Below are positions 1 to 8,217 of a stretch of DNA of 64,000 nucleotides, one piece after another. Under the pieces are notes generated by a model. It was given only the letters and a program-made list of their open reading frames with translations, was not told the origin of the DNA and searched no databases. A program made the translations under genes and the position numbers. Each line of letters starts with the position of its first letter. Positions within the stretch are counted from its first letter, which is position 1. Source of the DNA: Bacteroidales bacterium (GTDB lineage: Bacteria; Bacteroidota; Bacteroidia; Bacteroidales; UBA932); the NCBI GenBank assembly GCA_015060245.1, contig SUYU01000001.1, positions 124,001 through 188,000 of the forward strand. Reading direction: 5' to 3'.

Positions 1-257
1 AGGCACAGAAGAATTTCTGCACTGAGAGCCTTGAAGTTTTAAGAAAAATATATGTGGTCAGCCTTGGGCTCGACAGCATCTCCTATACCCACAGCAGGGA
101 GAGGGAGACTCTGAAAGCATTGTCGGGAAGAATAAAGGCAGATTTTTATGAAAAGGGATACAACTTCCTCAACCAGGCTGTTGACGCCATTGAGAGGAAT
201 GTGAACCCAAAATTTATTTTCTGCGATTTATGTAATCGCATCTATTATAATATATGA
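1..257 (+). CDS. holB: DNA polymerase III delta' subunit, C-terminal end (partial)
   Basis: The reading frame is open from base 3 to the TGA at 255-257, so the gene begins before the window. The roughly 84 visible residues are helical and end in a stretch around AIERNVNPKF, which resembles the C-terminal collar domain of clamp-loader delta' proteins. Delta' is part of the complex that loads the beta clamp onto DNA. The strongest support is context: holB followed at once by a RicT/YaaT (PSP1) gene is a conserved order also found in Bacillus. The stop overlaps the next start by 4 bp (ATGA), indicating translational coupling. No catalytic motif is expected in this part, so the call rests on the tail and the neighbour. 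Confidence 0.6.
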   Translation, partial: AQKNFCTESLEVLRKIYVVSLGLDSISYTHSRERETLKALSGRIKADFYEKGYNFLNQAVDAIERNVNPKFIFCDLCNRIYYNI

Positions 258-1402
258 TTATGGAGAAGAGTAGAGTTTACGATTGCCAGAGAGGTTGTGA
301 GATAACCCATAATGAGAACGGCGAGACAAACTGTTCATACAATCCCAATTGCTGCAAATTGAGCGTTTTCAATTGGCTCGACGGTATTGTGCAGGAGGAC
401 GTGGCACACCTTTTTGAGGTCAGGTTCAAGAATACAAGAAAGGGAATATATAAAAATGAGTCGGGACAAAACCTCAGGATAGGGGAGTTTGTTGTTGTTG
501 AGGCACAGAACGGATATGACCTTGGTATAATAACTTTGGCCGGTCCCATCATTGCACGCCAGTTGAAGAGGGACAGGATTGACCCCGAGACCTACGAGTT
601 CAAGAAGATCTACCGCAAGGCGCGTCCGGCCGACATAGAGAAGTGGCAGGAGGCCATTGCACGCGAACACCGCACAATGATACGTTCTCGTCAAATGGCT
701 GCAGATCTTGAACTTAATATGAAGATTGGCGATGTTGAGTTCCAGGGCGACGGCACAAAAGCCATTTTCTACTATATCGCCGATGAGAGGGTTGACTTCA
801 GGCAACTCATCAAGAACTTTGCTGAGGAGTTCAGGATAAGAATCGAGATGAAGCAGATTGGAGCCCGACAGGAGGCCGGTCTTATTGGAGGTTTGGGTGT
901 ATGTGGGCAGGCGCTCTGCTGCTCAAGATACATGAATGACTTCCAGTCAATCACAACACAGGCAGCAAGGTGTCAGGATCTCTCGTTGAACCCCCAGAAA
1001 CTTGCAGGACAATGCGGCAAATTGAAGTGCTGCATCAACTATGAGGCTTCGGCCTACATTGATGCACAGAACCATATGCCTCGTGTACATGAACCGCTCC
1101 AACTTGAGGACGGCGAAGCATTCCTGTTGAAGACAGACATCCTCCGCGGCATCATGTGGTTCTCCTACGACGCCCACAACATGGCCAATATGGTTCCGTT
1201 AAAGGCAGAGCAGGTTACCGCCATCATTGATATGAACAAAAAGGGCAAGAAGGCTCCGTCGCTGCTCGAGAGCAAGGGTAAAGAGAAATCACCTGAATTC
1301 TTCAGCGCAGCAGGCGAGGAGAGCATCTCCCGTTTTGATGAGACCAAATCACCACGCAAGAAAAACAACCGCAACAGGAAGAACAAGCGTAAACAACAAT
1401 GA
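254..1402 (+). CDS. PSP1-domain protein, RicT/YaaT-like
   Basis: 382 residues. The PSP1 domain occupies about the first 280 residues and holds the cysteine-rich signature of the family: GVCGQALCCSRY near residue 215 and GQCGKLKCCINYE near residue 255, plus an N-terminal cysteine cluster. In Bacillus, RicT belongs to the RicAFT complex, which carries iron-sulfur clusters and affects RNA processing; the cysteines here fit cluster binding. The last 60 residues are lysine, arginine and asparagine rich (KKNNRNRKNKRK) and probably disordered, possibly RNA binding (inference). It overlaps holB by 4 bp and gldH by 4 bp, so the three genes are likely one transcript. A second ATG at 260 is an equally possible start. 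Confidence 0.88.
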   Translation: MIMEKSRVYDCQRGCEITHNENGETNCSYNPNCCKLSVFNWLDGIVQEDVAHLFEVRFKNTRKGIYKNESGQNLRIGEFVVVEAQNGYDLGIITLAGPIIARQLKRDRIDPETYEFKKIYRKARPADIEKWQEAIAREHRTMIRSRQMAADLELNMKIGDVEFQGDGTKAIFYYIADERVDFRQLIKNFAEEFRIRIEMKQIGARQEAGLIGGLGVCGQALCCSRYMNDFQSITTQAARCQDLSLNPQKLAGQCGKLKCCINYEASAYIDAQNHMPRVHEPLQLEDGEAFLLKTDILRGIMWFSYDAHNMANMVPLKAEQVTAIIDMNKKGKKAPSLLESKGKEKSPEFFSAAGEESISRFDETKSPRKKNNRNRKNKRKQQ

Positions 1403-1893
1403 TCCTGCGCCTGACCGCATATCTTCTGCTTATGACGGCAACCCTCCTGTCCTGTACAAGGAGGCCGCTTCAACTCTCTGATTTCAAGGAACTTGACATT
1501 TCCCAAGGATGGAGAGAGGGTGTGGAACTTGCCATTGATATGGAAGATACTGTAAACACCTGCATGCTGGAGATCTGCATGCAGATAAAGAACAGCCAGC
1601 GGGTTAACAATGTTGATACCTTTGCCGTAACAATTGATATCGTTTCACCTGAGCAGTTGCATTACAGCGAAAGGATTGCCCTCCCAACCTCCACCACCAG
1701 AAACAACACCCCTTATACTCTTACAAACGGCATAAGGAATTACAGATGGACATATAGAAGAGGCATAAACAACAGGATTAGCGGACGATGGATGTTTACA
1801 TTGACTCCGTCGGGCACAAATGTTCAGCAAAAGGAAATATATAAAGAGATTATTGGAGTGGGAATCTCCTGCAAAAAAGAGAATAGCCAATGA
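1399..1893 (+). CDS. gldH: GldH-type lipoprotein
   Basis: 164 residues starting with a lipoprotein signal peptide whose lipobox is LLSC (Cys19). The mature part is a small beta-rich domain without visible catalytic residues. GldH was named as a gliding-motility lipoprotein in Flavobacterium, but homologues are common in non-gliding Bacteroidales directly after the RicT-like gene, as here. Motility should therefore not be inferred. Its start overlaps the previous stop (ATGA) and its stop overlaps the trmB start, so it is translated as part of a tight operon. The family assignment rests on length, lipobox and gene order more than on a diagnostic motif. Confidence 0.72.
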   Translation: MILRLTAYLLLMTATLLSCTRRPLQLSDFKELDISQGWREGVELAIDMEDTVNTCMLEICMQIKNSQRVNNVDTFAVTIDIVSPEQLHYSERIALPTSTTRNNTPYTLTNGIRNYRWTYRRGINNRISGRWMFTLTPSGTNVQQKEIYKEIIGVGISCKKENSQ

Positions 1894-2648
1894 GTTCAAA
1901 GGACAAACTTAGAAAATTCAGAGAAAATGAGACATTTGCCTGCCTCTTCCAGCCAAAGACTGAGGAGGTTCTGGGCAAGCCATACAGCCTGCGCGGCAAA
2001 TGGGGCAAGGAGATATTCGGCAACGACAACCCAATAACCCTTGAGTTGGGCTGCGGCAAGGGAGAGTACACAATTGCCCTTGCGCAAAAGTTTCCGCAGA
2101 GAAATTTCATAGGCATTGACATAAAAGGTGCGCGTCTGTGGAAGGGTGCCAAGTTTGCCACCGAGAACAAGATGGAAAATGTACTCTTTATAAGGACACG
2201 CATTGAGTTCATAACCTCCCTTTTTGCAGAGGGCGAGATTTCAGAGATCTGGATAACCTTTCCCGACCCTCAACTCAAACGCCCGCGCAAACGCCTTACC
2301 GGCACCATGTTCCTTGAGCGCTACAGACAATTTCTTGCTCCCGACGGCATAATCAACCTCAAGACCGACAGCAAATACCTGCACAACTACACCCTTGCCC
2401 TTGCACAGCAGAACGGGCTTGAAATCCTTGAGGCAAACAATGATATCTACGGCTCCGGCAGGGCCGATGAAATCCTCTCAATAAAGACCTTCTATGAGGC
2501 ACACTACATAAAGAGAGGGCTTGAGATTACCTACCTTGCATTCAGGCCTGAAAATGGCAAACAACTCATTGAGCCTCAGTGGGATGAAGAATACTGGGAG
2601 ATTGAAGAGGCAAAGGGCCGGGAAAATACTCCGGCAAACAAAGGATAA
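1890..2648 (+). CDS. trmB: tRNA (guanine-N7)-methyltransferase
   Basis: 252 residues. It makes m7G, usually at position 46 of tRNA, using S-adenosylmethionine. The Rossmann methyltransferase core is clear: LELGCGKGEYT near residue 53 is the SAM-binding loop, and IGIDIKGARLWKGA follows. ITFPDPQLKRPRKRL near residue 122 is the TrmB-specific PDPW/K-type motif, and the tail has LKTDSKYLHNY. Length is typical. It overlaps gldH by 4 bp and is the last gene of the holB operon; a strong hairpin lies 65 bp downstream. Confidence 0.95.
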   Translation: MSSKDKLRKFRENETFACLFQPKTEEVLGKPYSLRGKWGKEIFGNDNPITLELGCGKGEYTIALAQKFPQRNFIGIDIKGARLWKGAKFATENKMENVLFIRTRIEFITSLFAEGEISEIWITFPDPQLKRPRKRLTGTMFLERYRQFLAPDGIINLKTDSKYLHNYTLALAQQNGLEILEANNDIYGSGRADEILSIKTFYEAHYIKRGLEITYLAFRPENGKQLIEPQWDEEYWEIEEAKGRENTPANKG

Positions 2649-2713
2649 CCGGACTGCGGCCAACCCGCAAAACCGTGAAGAGGTTGGCTCAAAACAAATC
2701 TGTAAGAAAAGCA

Positions 2714-2746
2714 GACCCCTGCCGGAGCACTATTCCGGCAGGGGTC
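2714..2746. terminator. Bidirectional terminator hairpin between trmB and kbl
   Basis: A perfect 13-bp inverted repeat (2714-2726 with 2734-2746) around a 7-nt loop lies between two converging genes. On the minus strand it is followed by TGCTTTTCTT, a reasonable U-tract for kbl. On the plus strand the following bases are only mildly T-rich. Confidence 0.8.
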
Positions 2747-2818
2747 AGTTGTTTAATGAGAAGGTCTTGTAGATCAGCCTCACATTCATTACAAATGCCG
2801 CTCTGGAGCACTTATTCC

Positions 2819-4009
2819 CTATTTGATCACGCCAAGTTCCTTGCCGATCTTGGTAAAGGCAGCAATTGCTTTGTCCAGATGCTCAACCTCGTGACCCGCA
2901 GATATCTGTACACGTATACGCGCCTGTCCTTTAGGCACTACAGGATAGTAGAAGCCCACCACGTATATACCCTCTTCAAGGAGTTTTTCTGCCATCTGCT
3001 GCGACAGTTTTGCATCATAAAGCATAACTGCACATATTGCCGACTGGGTAGGTTTGATATCAAATCCAGCCTCTTTCATTTTGGCTACAAAGTAGTCTGT
3101 ATTGCTGTGAAGTTTGTCCTGAAGTTCATTTGTACGTGCCATCATGTCAAACATTGCAATGCCTGCAGCCGCCACCATTGGAGGAATTGAGTTTGAGAAC
3201 AGATATGGGCGTGAACGCTGGCGCAACATTGCAATAATCTCCTTTTTACCTGTTGTAAAGCCACCGATCGCTCCGCCGAATGCCTTGCCAAGTGTTCCTG
3301 TAAGGATCTCTATCTTGCCCCTCAAGTCATACTGCTCGGTAGTGCCTCTTCCTGTTTTTCCAACCACACCTGCAGAGTGTGACTCGTCAACCATTACCAT
3401 TGCATCATACTTCTCCGCCAATTCGTAAATCTTGTCAAGAGGTGCCACGTTGCCGTCCATTGAGAATACACCATCTGTTACAATAAGCCTGTGACGCTGC
3501 GCCTGGGCAAGTTTCAGACAATTCTCCAACTCCTCCATATTTGCATTTGCGTACCTGTACCTCTGGGCCTTGCACAATCTCACACCGTCAATGATTGAAG
3601 CATGGTTGAGCGCATCCGAGATAATTGCATCCTCTTCATTCAAAAGTGGTTCAAACACGCCGCCGTTTGCATCAAAGCAGGCTGCGTAAAGTATTGTATC
3701 CTCGGTACCGAAGAACTCCGCAATCTTTCTCTCAAGTTCCTTGTGGAGATCCTGTGTTCCACAAATGAAGCGCACGCTCGACATTCCAAAGCCCCTCTCG
3801 TCCAAGGCTCTTTTTGCAGCGTCAATAAGTTCGCGGTTATCTGACAATCCAAGATAGTTGTTTGCACAGAAGTTAAGCACCTCCTTGCCTGTATTGACTT
3901 TGATTGCCGCCTTTTGGGGTGATACAATGATTCTCTCGTTTTTATACAAACCGGCCTCCTCTATTGATTTGAGTTCAGCCTGAAGATATTGTTGAAATTT
4001 ATTGTACAT
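2819..4009 (-). CDS. kbl: Glycine C-acetyltransferase (2-amino-3-ketobutyrate CoA ligase)
   Basis: 396 residues from the ATG at 4009; the upstream in-frame Met at 4045 adds a 12-residue extension unlike the family. This PLP enzyme of the alpha-oxoamine synthase family splits 2-amino-3-oxobutyrate with CoA into glycine and acetyl-CoA during threonine degradation. Visible marks are VDESHSAG for the PLP-contacting Asp and His, and GTLGKAFGGAIGG with the Schiff-base lysine. The substrate is chosen over other family members (8-amino-7-oxononanoate or serine palmitoyl transferases) by overall resemblance and length; no threonine dehydrogenase gene is visible nearby. It is divergent from sdaA, another amino-acid catabolic gene. 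Confidence 0.85.
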   Translation of the reverse strand: MYNKFQQYLQAELKSIEEAGLYKNERIIVSPQKAAIKVNTGKEVLNFCANNYLGLSDNRELIDAAKRALDERGFGMSSVRFICGTQDLHKELERKIAEFFGTEDTILYAACFDANGGVFEPLLNEEDAIISDALNHASIIDGVRLCKAQRYRYANANMEELENCLKLAQAQRHRLIVTDGVFSMDGNVAPLDKIYELAEKYDAMVMVDESHSAGVVGKTGRGTTEQYDLRGKIEILTGTLGKAFGGAIGGFTTGKKEIIAMLRQRSRPYLFSNSIPPMVAAAGIAMFDMMARTNELQDKLHSNTDYFVAKMKEAGFDIKPTQSAICAVMLYDAKLSQQMAEKLLEEGIYVVGFYYPVVPKGQARIRVQISAGHEVEHLDKAIAAFTKIGKELGVIK

Positions 4010-4135
4010 AGTGCTATTAAGTTTTAATTTGCAATTTCCATTCAAGAACAGGTTGTAATCTTTATAAAGTTACAGCGATTCCGTTACAAACTTACACAAA
4101 AAGCGCGGAATAATATCCAGATTTCAAAAAAATAT

Positions 4136-4169
4136 ATTGCCCGGGTAATCAAAATTTGGAGTATATTTG
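4136..4169 (+). promoter_or_regulatory. Candidate sdaA promoter (Bacteroidetes type)
   Basis: TATATTTG at 4162-4169 matches the Bacteroidetes -7 consensus TAnnTTTG. ATTG at 4136-4139 is a weak -33 element with a 22-nt spacer. It would give an untranslated leader of about 65 nt before the ATG at 4241. Confidence 0.45.
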
Positions 4170-4240
4170 TTAATCCTGCAGACGGATATTTTTGTCTGTA
4201 GGGAATATTTGTATTTTCAACTTGCCTGTCGACAACAATT

Positions 4241-5500
4241 ATGGAGAGTATAAAGAATATCTTTAAAGTTGGTAAGGGGCCTTCGAGCAGCCATACAATG
4301 GGGCCTCGTGCCGCAGCCCTCATCTTTTTGGAGAGGAATGCCAATGCCGCCAAATTTGGCGTTACGCTCTACGGTTCATTGGCTGCCACAGGCATAGGCC
4401 ACTTGACTGATGTGGCTCTTCTTGAGGTTCTGGGCGGTTTTTCAGAGGAGCAACTCAACCGCATGACAATAGATCAGTTGAGGGAAGCCGGACGCAATTG
4501 CCGCTGCAAGTTGAATTTCAGACCGGAAACCTTCCTCCCACAGCACCCCAACGGACTCTTCTTTGAGGCTTACGACAACAATGGCAATGTTGTGGACCGA
4601 TGGACAACCTTCAGCATAGGCGGAGGCGACATAAGCGACAGCGGATGCCGTGAAGAGAGGACCCAGATATATCCGCACAGCAAGATGGATGAGATACTCA
4701 ATTGGTGCAGAGATAACGGGACCTCCTTCTGGGAGTATGTGGCAACCTATGAAGAGAAGGATGTATGGGATTATCTTGCCTATATATGGGAGACAATGAA
4801 ACAATCCGTAGAGCGTGGTCTGGAGAATGAGGGTGTTCTTCCCGGAGGTCTCAAACTCGCAAGAAGAGCCTCCTCATACTACATAAAATCAAAGGGATAT
4901 CAGGGCTCAATGCAGAGGAGGGCCGTAACATTTTCATATGCACTGGCTGTTGCCGAAGAGAACGCAAGCGGAGGAATCGTGGTTACAGCCCCTACGTGCG
5001 GATCCTGCGGAGTGATTCCCGCAGTAATGTATCTTTATCAGAAGAGTTACGATTTTTCTGACAAAAAGATTATAAAAGGGTTGGCTACTGCCGGCCTGAT
5101 TGGCAACCTCATAAAGACCAATGCATCAATATCAGGCGCAGAAGTAGGTTGTCAGGGCGAGATAGGCTCCGCCTGCAGCATGGCCTCCGGGGCCGGAGTG
5201 CAGATTTTTGGCGGAACACCTTCTCAAGTGGAGTATGCCGCCTCAATCGGCATGGAGCACTTTCTTGGACTTACCTGTGATCCTGTGGGCGGACTTGTGC
5301 AGATACCTTGTATAGAGCGTAATGCCTTTGCAGCCACAAGAGCCGTTGATGCAGACATTTACGCACTTATGTCCGACGGTTCCCACAGGGTAAGTTTTGA
5401 CACCGTAGTTGAAGTGATGAACAGGACCGGACACGACTTGCCAAGCCTCTACAAGGAGACTGCAGAGGGTGGCTTGGCCTACATTATGGCCAAAAAGTAG
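4241..5500 (+). CDS. sdaA: L-serine ammonia-lyase, iron-sulfur type, single chain
   Basis: 419 residues. It deaminates L-serine to pyruvate and ammonia with a [4Fe-4S] cluster rather than PLP. The N-terminal beta domain begins with GKGPSSSHTMGPRAA, the family signature, at about residue 11. The alpha domain contains APTCGSCGVIPAV (about residue 248) and the cysteine-rich GCQGEIGSACSMASG and LTCDPVGGLVQIPC segments expected to bind the cluster. Alpha and beta domains are fused in one chain, as in many Bacteroidetes and in E. coli. Together with kbl and the transporters near 58 kb it supports amino-acid catabolism. A Bacteroidetes-type promoter candidate lies upstream. Confidence 0.95.
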   Translation: MESIKNIFKVGKGPSSSHTMGPRAAALIFLERNANAAKFGVTLYGSLAATGIGHLTDVALLEVLGGFSEEQLNRMTIDQLREAGRNCRCKLNFRPETFLPQHPNGLFFEAYDNNGNVVDRWTTFSIGGGDISDSGCREERTQIYPHSKMDEILNWCRDNGTSFWEYVATYEEKDVWDYLAYIWETMKQSVERGLENEGVLPGGLKLARRASSYYIKSKGYQGSMQRRAVTFSYALAVAEENASGGIVVTAPTCGSCGVIPAVMYLYQKSYDFSDKKIIKGLATAGLIGNLIKTNASISGAEVGCQGEIGSACSMASGAGVQIFGGTPSQVEYAASIGMEHFLGLTCDPVGGLVQIPCIERNAFAATRAVDADIYALMSDGSHRVSFDTVVEVMNRTGHDLPSLYKETAEGGLAYIMAKK

Positions 5501-5641
5501 AATTATTCCTAAATTTGTTCCAACTTTAAAAATAAATTTGTCTGAACTTTAAAAAATTGGTGCTAAATTAGCAACTTAAATCGGGAGTGTTTTGTGAAAC
5601 TCCAAGATATATATATTGTAAAACTTTAAATGTAAATCATT

Positions 5642-5959
5642 ATGGCAATGGAAGTAAATGATACTAATTTCAAAGAGGTTGTTCTACAGAGTGACAAACC
5701 TGTAATGGTAGATTTCTGGGCAGCCTGGTGCGGCCCATGCAAAGCGCTTATCCCAGTTGTTGAGGAGGTGGCTGCAGAGTATGAAGGCAAGGCTCTTGTT
5801 GTAAAATGCAATGTTGACGAGGCTGCTGATGCGCCTATGGATTATGGCATCAGAAACATTCCTACACTTTTGTTCTTCAAGGGTGGCGAGTTGAAAGCCA
5901 AACTTGTAGGTTCAGTGGCAAAATCTGCAATCACTGCAGAATTGGAAAAACTAATGTAA
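5642..5959 (+). CDS. trxA: Thioredoxin
   Basis: 105 residues, the usual length of cytoplasmic thioredoxin, with no signal peptide. The active site is AAWCGPCKA (cysteines near residues 32 and 35) and the cis-proline loop is NIPTLLFF. It reduces protein disulfides as part of the thioredoxin system; thioredoxin reductase is not in the window. The 140-bp gap after sdaA is AT-rich and contains TAAATTTG at 5533-5540, a possible -7 element without a well-spaced -33 partner. Confidence 0.95.
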   Translation: MAMEVNDTNFKEVVLQSDKPVMVDFWAAWCGPCKALIPVVEEVAAEYEGKALVVKCNVDEAADAPMDYGIRNIPTLLFFKGGELKAKLVGSVAKSAITAELEKLM

Positions 5960-5969
5960 AATCATTTTT

Positions 5970-6563
5970 ATGAAGAAGACTTTAATTGTACTTTGTGTGA
6001 TGTTACTCTGCGCCCTTCAGATGAGGGCACAGAGCGGTTTTGGTATAAAGGGAGGATTGAGTTACAATTCAATGTCTGATATTGAGATTGAGAATTGGGA
6101 GAGTTCCTTCAAGAAAAAAACCGGATTTCATGCCGGCATCCTCTATAAGGCAAGACTTGTAGGAGGCTTGGCTCTTCAACCCGAACTGCTCTATATACAG
6201 AAGGGCGGCAACCTTGAGACGATGGGCAAAAATGCAGATTTCAAGGTGCATCATATTCAGTTGCCTGTAAATCTCCAATGGGGAATAGACCTTATGCTTT
6301 TCCGTCCGTTTATCATGGTTTCTCCTTATATCGGATATGCCATAGCCAATGGCGACGAACTCAAGGGGCTGAAATGGGACAACATGAACCGTTTTGAGTA
6401 TGGTATAGGTTTGGGTGCAGGTCTTGACATATGGAAGTTCCAGGTTACAGGCAGATATTGCTGGGATCTTGGCAAAGTTGCTGAATTTGAATGGAATGGG
6501 ATAGACACATTCAAGGGTGGAAAGGACAAGGGATTCGAACTCTCTTTAGCATTCATTTTTTAA
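5970..6563 (+). CDS. Outer-membrane beta-barrel protein (PorT-like family)
   Basis: 197 residues. A signal peptide ends at about MRAQ/SGFG. The body has the alternating pattern and Gly/aromatic girdle of a small eight-strand barrel of the 'outer membrane protein beta-barrel' type (GIKGGLSYNS, LALQPELLYIQKGG, YGIGLGAGLDIW). It ends in the terminal phenylalanine (LSLAFIF) recognised by the BAM machinery. It starts only 10 bp after trxA and is followed after 4 bp by the polyprenyl synthase, so it may be cotranscribed with both. No specific function can be assigned. Confidence 0.8.
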   Translation: MKKTLIVLCVMLLCALQMRAQSGFGIKGGLSYNSMSDIEIENWESSFKKKTGFHAGILYKARLVGGLALQPELLYIQKGGNLETMGKNADFKVHHIQLPVNLQWGIDLMLFRPFIMVSPYIGYAIANGDELKGLKWDNMNRFEYGIGLGAGLDIWKFQVTGRYCWDLGKVAEFEWNGIDTFKGGKDKGFELSLAFIF

Positions 6564-6567
6564 GGCT

Positions 6568-7569
6568 GTGGATATAAACAACGTAAAAAAAGAGTTGGGA
6601 GCAGATTGGAGCGGATATCATGAAACATTGATATCCGCTTTATGCAACAGCAATGAATTTGTTTCAAAGATAAACAACTACCTCATTGAAAATGCCGGCA
6701 AACAGTTGAGGCCGGTATTGTCATTATTGTCGGCAAGGGCATGTGGAGAACCCAACGCCACAAGCCATTGTTGCGCTGCAGTTTCGGAGATGATACATAC
6801 AGCAACACTGTTGCATGATGATGTTGCTGATGACGGCAACCTGCGAAGGGGTGTCCCTACAGTCAAGGCTGTATTCGGACAGGCCGCATCAATACTTGCC
6901 GGAGATTATTGGCTGGCCCAGGCTCTGGATATCCTTACACAATGCGGCAAGGATGTGCTGGCCTGCTATACACACGCCGTGAAGGAACTCTCCATTGGAG
7001 AACTTATACAGATGGAGAAGGCCGAATCTCTTGATACAGAAAAGGATGATTACTACTCCATCATAGCAAAAAAGACTGCCAGCCTCTTTGTTGCAGCAAT
7101 GAAGAGCGGGGCCATTTCTGTTGGCGCCTCTCCTGAAACAATCGGTGCAATAGAGAAGTATGCCTACGAACTTGGCGTTGCCTTTCAGATAAGGGATGAC
7201 ATTTTTGACTACAAGCCATCTATGGATACCGGAAAGGTTGCCGGGGCCGACATTAAGGAGAGAAAGATAACCCTGCCTCTGTTGTGCGCTATGGAATCCT
7301 CTTCCGAAGATCAGGCAAAAGAGATCAGGGAAAAGATAGCACATATTGAAAATACACTTACCAAGGGCGGAAAAATAAGCGGGGCCGAAATGGAAATAAT
7401 TGGCCAGGTGAATGATTTTGTGCAGAGATTCAATGGTGTTGCCAAGTCACAGGCAATACTTGAAGAGCATAGCCGTATGGCAGTACAGGCCCTTGCTCCA
7501 CTTCCCCAATGCTGGGCTAAAGAGCGGTTGGCCGAGTTGGCTGAATATGTAGGCAAAAGGGAAAAATAG
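6568..7569 (+). CDS. Trans polyprenyl diphosphate synthase (IspB-like)
   Basis: 333 residues. It extends isoprenoid diphosphate chains by head-to-tail condensation, probably for the menaquinone side chain. Both aspartate-rich motifs are present: LLHDDVADDGNLRRG near residue 82 and FQIRDDIFDY near residue 210, which chelate Mg2+ and diphosphate. GKQLRPVLSLLSA near residue 43 is also diagnostic. The start is GTG at 6568, four bases after the previous stop, which leaves a short TAAGG before it. Product length (octa-, hepta- or other) cannot be read from the sequence. Confidence 0.88.
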   Translation: MDINNVKKELGADWSGYHETLISALCNSNEFVSKINNYLIENAGKQLRPVLSLLSARACGEPNATSHCCAAVSEMIHTATLLHDDVADDGNLRRGVPTVKAVFGQAASILAGDYWLAQALDILTQCGKDVLACYTHAVKELSIGELIQMEKAESLDTEKDDYYSIIAKKTASLFVAAMKSGAISVGASPETIGAIEKYAYELGVAFQIRDDIFDYKPSMDTGKVAGADIKERKITLPLLCAMESSSEDQAKEIREKIAHIENTLTKGGKISGAEMEIIGQVNDFVQRFNGVAKSQAILEEHSRMAVQALAPLPQCWAKERLAELAEYVGKREK

Positions 7570-7669
7570 GGTAATGTAGCCCCAAACGGCAAGATGTACC
7601 CTCCTGCACCAATATATAACCAAAGGATTAGGGTATAAGCGGAAAATCAAAATATACCGGAAAAGGAAG

Positions 7670-7700
7670 AGTTCCTATAATGTCTCGCATTATAGGAACT
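7670..7700. terminator. Hairpin between converging IspB-like and DUF456 genes
   Basis: A perfect 13-bp inverted repeat (7670-7682 with 7688-7700) around a 5-nt loop. It overlaps the last codons of the DUF456 gene, so one structure may end both transcripts. Flanking T-tracts are short on both strands. Confidence 0.65.
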
Positions 7701-8190
7701 TTATTATATGATATAGCATCATTGCGCTGGCAACAAGTTTTATTCCTGTTCCAAAGATAAAACCCAGGAACGAGCCAATGGCTGAAAGGAGCGACTCGCC
7801 CAATTGCTTTCCGTTAAGAAGAATCTCTCCAAGCAGAGCACCGAGAAATGCTCCTGCTATGATTCCGAATGGTGGAAAGAAAACTAATCCAATGATTGTT
7901 CCGGCCAGGGAGCCCCTAACCGCCTCCCTTGAGCCTCCCGTCCATTTGGTAAATAGGGCCGGAACCACATAATCAAGAATTGAAACGGCTACTGTAACGG
8001 CAAGCCATATGAGCATGAATCTGCCGGTTATCGGTTCTGCTGCACCACTCTCAAGAGGTCCATTGCACCAAAGGTACATAATTATCAGCCCTGCATAACT
8101 CAACGGCGGTCCGGGCAATACAGGCAATATGCATCCCAACAGGCCAACCACGCCAAAAACTACAGCAATTATCTCCAAAAATATCTCCAT
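7690..8190 (-). CDS. DUF456 integral membrane protein
   Basis: 166 residues from the ATG at 8190; a TTG at 8205 would add five residues. The N-terminus (VVGLLGCILPVLPGPPLSYAGL) carries the Gly/Pro-rich signature of DUF456. There are about four hydrophobic segments, including the glycine-zipper-like stretch AGTIIGLVFFPPFGIIAGAFLGALLGE. The function of the family is not known; the glycine-rich helices suggest close helix packing in the inner membrane. It lies 27 bp behind a PspC gene on the same strand and may share its transcript, which would link it to the envelope-stress theme (inference). Confidence 0.8.
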   Translation of the reverse strand: MEIFLEIIAVVFGVVGLLGCILPVLPGPPLSYAGLIIMYLWCNGPLESGAAEPITGRFMLIWLAVTVAVSILDYVVPALFTKWTGGSREAVRGSLAGTIIGLVFFPPFGIIAGAFLGALLGEILLNGKQLGESLLSAIGSFLGFIFGTGIKLVASAMMLYHIIKFL

Positions 8191-8217
8191 AAGGCATCTT
8201 TTCAAAATTAATGATTT

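Noticed and set aside
1399-1893. gldH as evidence of gliding motility
   Set aside because: Homologues occur in non-gliding Bacteroidales and no other gld gene is seen here.
5514-5540. TTTG...TAAATTTG as the trxA promoter
   Set aside because: The spacer is 15 nt, shorter than the usual 19-21, so only the -7 part is worth noting.
7570-7669. tRNA or small RNA in the gap after the polyprenyl synthase
   Set aside because: No cloverleaf, no TPsiC-like GTTCGAATC box; only the terminator hairpin is supported.
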